DNA of 64,000 nt from Maribellus luteus (lineage in GTDB: Bacteria > Bacteroidota > Bacteroidia > Bacteroidales > Prolixibacteraceae): contig NZ_QWGR01000002.1 in NCBI RefSeq assembly GCF_003576475.1, positions 493,941 to 557,940 on the forward strand. Direction: 5' to 3'. Position numbers and translations under genes: made by a program. Below the pieces are notes generated by a model. That model saw only the letters and a program-made list of their open reading frames with translations. It did not search any database and was not told where the DNA came from. Of this stretch, positions 62,175 to 64,000 are shown piece after piece. Within the stretch, counting starts at the first letter, position 1; each line of letters opens with the position of its first letter.

Positions 62175-64000
62175 ATGGGAAAAAATTACCGATGGTGCAG
62201 AGGAGTGCTGGCTTCGGTGTTTCTCTGTTGCTTTTTAATGATGGGCAGTATTGCCTATGGGCAGTTCAATAATCCGGGGATCGCCCCTGTATTAGTGCCT
62301 GCCAACGGATTGGCCATTGATGGCGATGCATTTGCAAATCAAGCACCGGCAGGAATGTTGGGTGGAACCGCTGGAGACTGGTTTGAATTTGGTACCGGTC
62401 CCGGAGGTTGGTTAATTGATGATTTAGGGGTACCTACCGTTCCGGAAGGTGATGGAACCTGGTTTAAATTGTACGTTGATGTATTTAAAGACTTGGATCC
62501 AACGGCATTTCCAGGTAGGAACAAAATTGCCGATGATCCCGGAACGTATGAAGTAGGCCCCGAAAATGTTCCATCAAAAGACGATATGGAACGTGCAGCT
62601 GCCTATTTTGCCTATGCCGATCCTTCGTTGCCGGGAGGCGTTGCAGGTGATCTGTGGTGTATGTTTGCTGCCGATCGTTGGGAAGTGAACGGATCCAGTT
62701 ACATCGACTTCGAATTTTCAAAAGCCAAAATTGAAATCGGCGGCGATGGGATGGTAGTGAGCTATGCTCCGGCTTTAGACGGCGACGGCGACCCGACGGG
62801 TGGCCGGACACCGGGTGATATTCTTATCACGATTCTTTTTGAAAAGGGTGGAAAACAAGCCCTTCTGTTTGTTGATACCTGGCAGAAAGCGGCCATTGGT
62901 GAGCCTTATGACTGGGTAGCTGTTGATCTTACTGATCCATTTTGGGCAAACGCAGTGTATTGTACCGAAAATACGGTGATACAGCCTGCCCCCTGGTATG
63001 TATACGATACCGGAGAAATGAGTTATAAGATTAACCAGTATGCTGAAGGAGCGATCAACCTGACTAAATTGATGGGCATTGGAGAAGAAAAGTGCGGACA
63101 CTTAAGTACCGTTTGGTGCCGTACAAAAACATCTCATTCTTCTTCAGCTGAATTGGCCGATCTTGCCGGTCCGCCATTCCAAATCGGAAATATTCTGGAA
63201 CCACCGGAAATTGCCTGTGGGAATGTAGAATTTATGGAGTGTGCCGATCAGTCAGCCATCGAAAGTGCTTACGCTGATTGGAAAGCAGGCAAAGATATTA
63301 CAGTTGTTGATCCCGGAGAACCAGGTGGACCTGGTTTAATTTTCGTGGGGTCATTTGATGATCTTCCGGATGATGCAAATTGTCAGGGATTCAGTACTTC
63401 GTATGACTTTATTTACGAAGATTTCTGCGGAATGAGAGACACCGCTACCTGTACTTTTGTCGTTCACGGAGATCCGTACGATCTTAAGTTGAGCGCCTGT
63501 CCGGGAGATCCGGAACTGAATGGATGCACTACCGACGACGATATTCTGACCGCATGGAATACCTGGAAAACCGGATTGGCAGGGATGAAAGCAACCGCCA
63601 CCTGTACCCCCGGCGACTTGGTTTTCGAACCCGCACTGGTTAATCTGAAAATGCCGGCCGAATGCGTCAAAACCGATCAGGTAGTATCCGTAAAAATATC
63701 GGTTGCCAATCTTTGCCAGGAAACTTCCACTACCTGTACCTTTACGGTGAAAGCTTACCCGGACGATCTGAAACTTGACGAGTGTCCGGCCGACCCGATG
63801 CTAAGCAGCTGTGTGGAAGATGCAGATATCAAAACAGCCTGGGATCTTTGGATGGCGGATTTGAAGGCCATGAAAGAAACCGGAACGTGTGCGGATGGTA
63901 CCGTAGAATTTGATCCTGCACTTGACGGCTTGCAAATGCCTGCCGAATGTGTACTCACGGATCAGGTAGTAACGGTAAAAGCAACGGCGAAAGACCACTG
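62175..64000 (+). CDS. secreted cysteine-rich repeat protein, 5' part (cut by window end)
   Basis: The frame is open from the ATG at 62175 to the window end, at least 608 residues. A signal peptide (VLASVFLCCFLMMGSIAYGQ) is followed by an N-terminal module (about 30-300) that resembles the start of the 55748 protein (GDWFEF, DFEF, PGDILITILFEKGG). A degenerate repeat near residue 346 (CGNVEFMECADQ) comes next. Two 95-residue units follow, beginning at Cys codons 63498 and 63783 (CPGDPELNGC, CPADPMLSSC), each with an Ala-Trp-x-x-Trp helix and paired cysteines. The T9SS domain expected at the end lies outside. It is a divergent paralogue of the adhesin upstream. Confidence 0.88.
   Translation, partial: MGKNYRWCRGVLASVFLCCFLMMGSIAYGQFNNPGIAPVLVPANGLAIDGDAFANQAPAGMLGGTAGDWFEFGTGPGGWLIDDLGVPTVPEGDGTWFKLYVDVFKDLDPTAFPGRNKIADDPGTYEVGPENVPSKDDMERAAAYFAYADPSLPGGVAGDLWCMFAADRWEVNGSSYIDFEFSKAKIEIGGDGMVVSYAPALDGDGDPTGGRTPGDILITILFEKGGKQALLFVDTWQKAAIGEPYDWVAVDLTDPFWANAVYCTENTVIQPAPWYVYDTGEMSYKINQYAEGAINLTKLMGIGEEKCGHLSTVWCRTKTSHSSSAELADLAGPPFQIGNILEPPEIACGNVEFMECADQSAIESAYADWKAGKDITVVDPGEPGGPGLIFVGSFDDLPDDANCQGFSTSYDFIYEDFCGMRDTATCTFVVHGDPYDLKLSACPGDPELNGCTTDDDILTAWNTWKTGLAGMKATATCTPGDLVFEPALVNLKMPAECVKTDQVVSVKISVANLCQETSTTCTFTVKAYPDDLKLDECPADPMLSSCVEDADIKTAWDLWMADLKAMKETGTCADGTVEFDPALDGLQMPAECVLTDQVVTVKATAKDH

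Overview
The window is a stretch of chromosome from a member of the Bacteroidota, most likely a marine or sediment Bacteroidales/Marinilabiliales-type organism; the order is a guess. The phylum rests on several signs: promoters of the TTTG / TAnnTTTG type, type IX secretion (T9SS) sorting domains, an N-acyl-ornithine carbamoyltransferase (ArgF') in place of ordinary OTCase, a DUF3098 gene beside ftsX and uppP, AT-rich start regions without strong Shine-Dalgarno sequences, and a short-lid adenylate kinase. No phage genes, transposase or CRISPR array were seen.

Layout. 1-3.5 kb: the 3' end of a cysteine synthase gene, a DUF302 membrane protein, a heavy-metal-domain lipoprotein, a MITE-like inverted-repeat element and a lipoprotein serpin. 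3.5-8.5 kb (minus strand): carA, a four-helix-bundle gene and carB, with a terminator-like hairpin in the carA leader. 8.5-21.2 kb (plus strand): a large amino-acid cluster argR - argX (GNAT) - argG - argC - argD - proC - proB - proA - argF' - hisA - hisF - hisIE. Two toxin-antitoxin pairs flank argF'. ArgR probably controls its own gene through an ARG-box pair touching its start codon. A candidate three-way-junction RNA precedes argG.

21.4-26.1 kb: an unknown helical protein behind a 22-bp palindrome, then the minus-strand run ftsX - DUF3098 - uppP - truB - queA. 26.3-29.2 kb: rplM-rpsI-rpsB-tsf with a strong promoter and two structured leaders. 29.3-34 kb: a T9SS Ig-like protein, a gene-poor region with a zinc-ribbon protein, tRNA-Thr(CGT), a lipocalin-like lipoprotein, and two homologous 30-residue membrane microproteins that are easy to miss. 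34-48 kb: housekeeping genes (lysS, recJ, a HAD phosphatase, an acyltransferase, purE, hpt, adk, obg, a PAP2 phosphatase, a MutS-like ATPase) and two overlapping outer-membrane barrel genes. 48-55 kb: parE-parC (topoisomerase IV), aroK and a ThDP enzyme. 55.7-64 kb: two large secreted cysteine-rich repeat proteins with a LuxR-type regulator between them; the second runs off the end of the window.

The carbamoyl phosphate made by CarAB feeds ArgF'. Its specificity position (residue 90) is Ala rather than Glu, and together with the adjacent GNAT this suggests succinylated rather than acetylated arginine intermediates. argB, argH, the deacylase and most his genes must lie elsewhere. The best candidates for undescribed biology are the twin microproteins, the argG leader RNA, the carA leader hairpin, and the paired repeat adhesins with their unusual response regulator.
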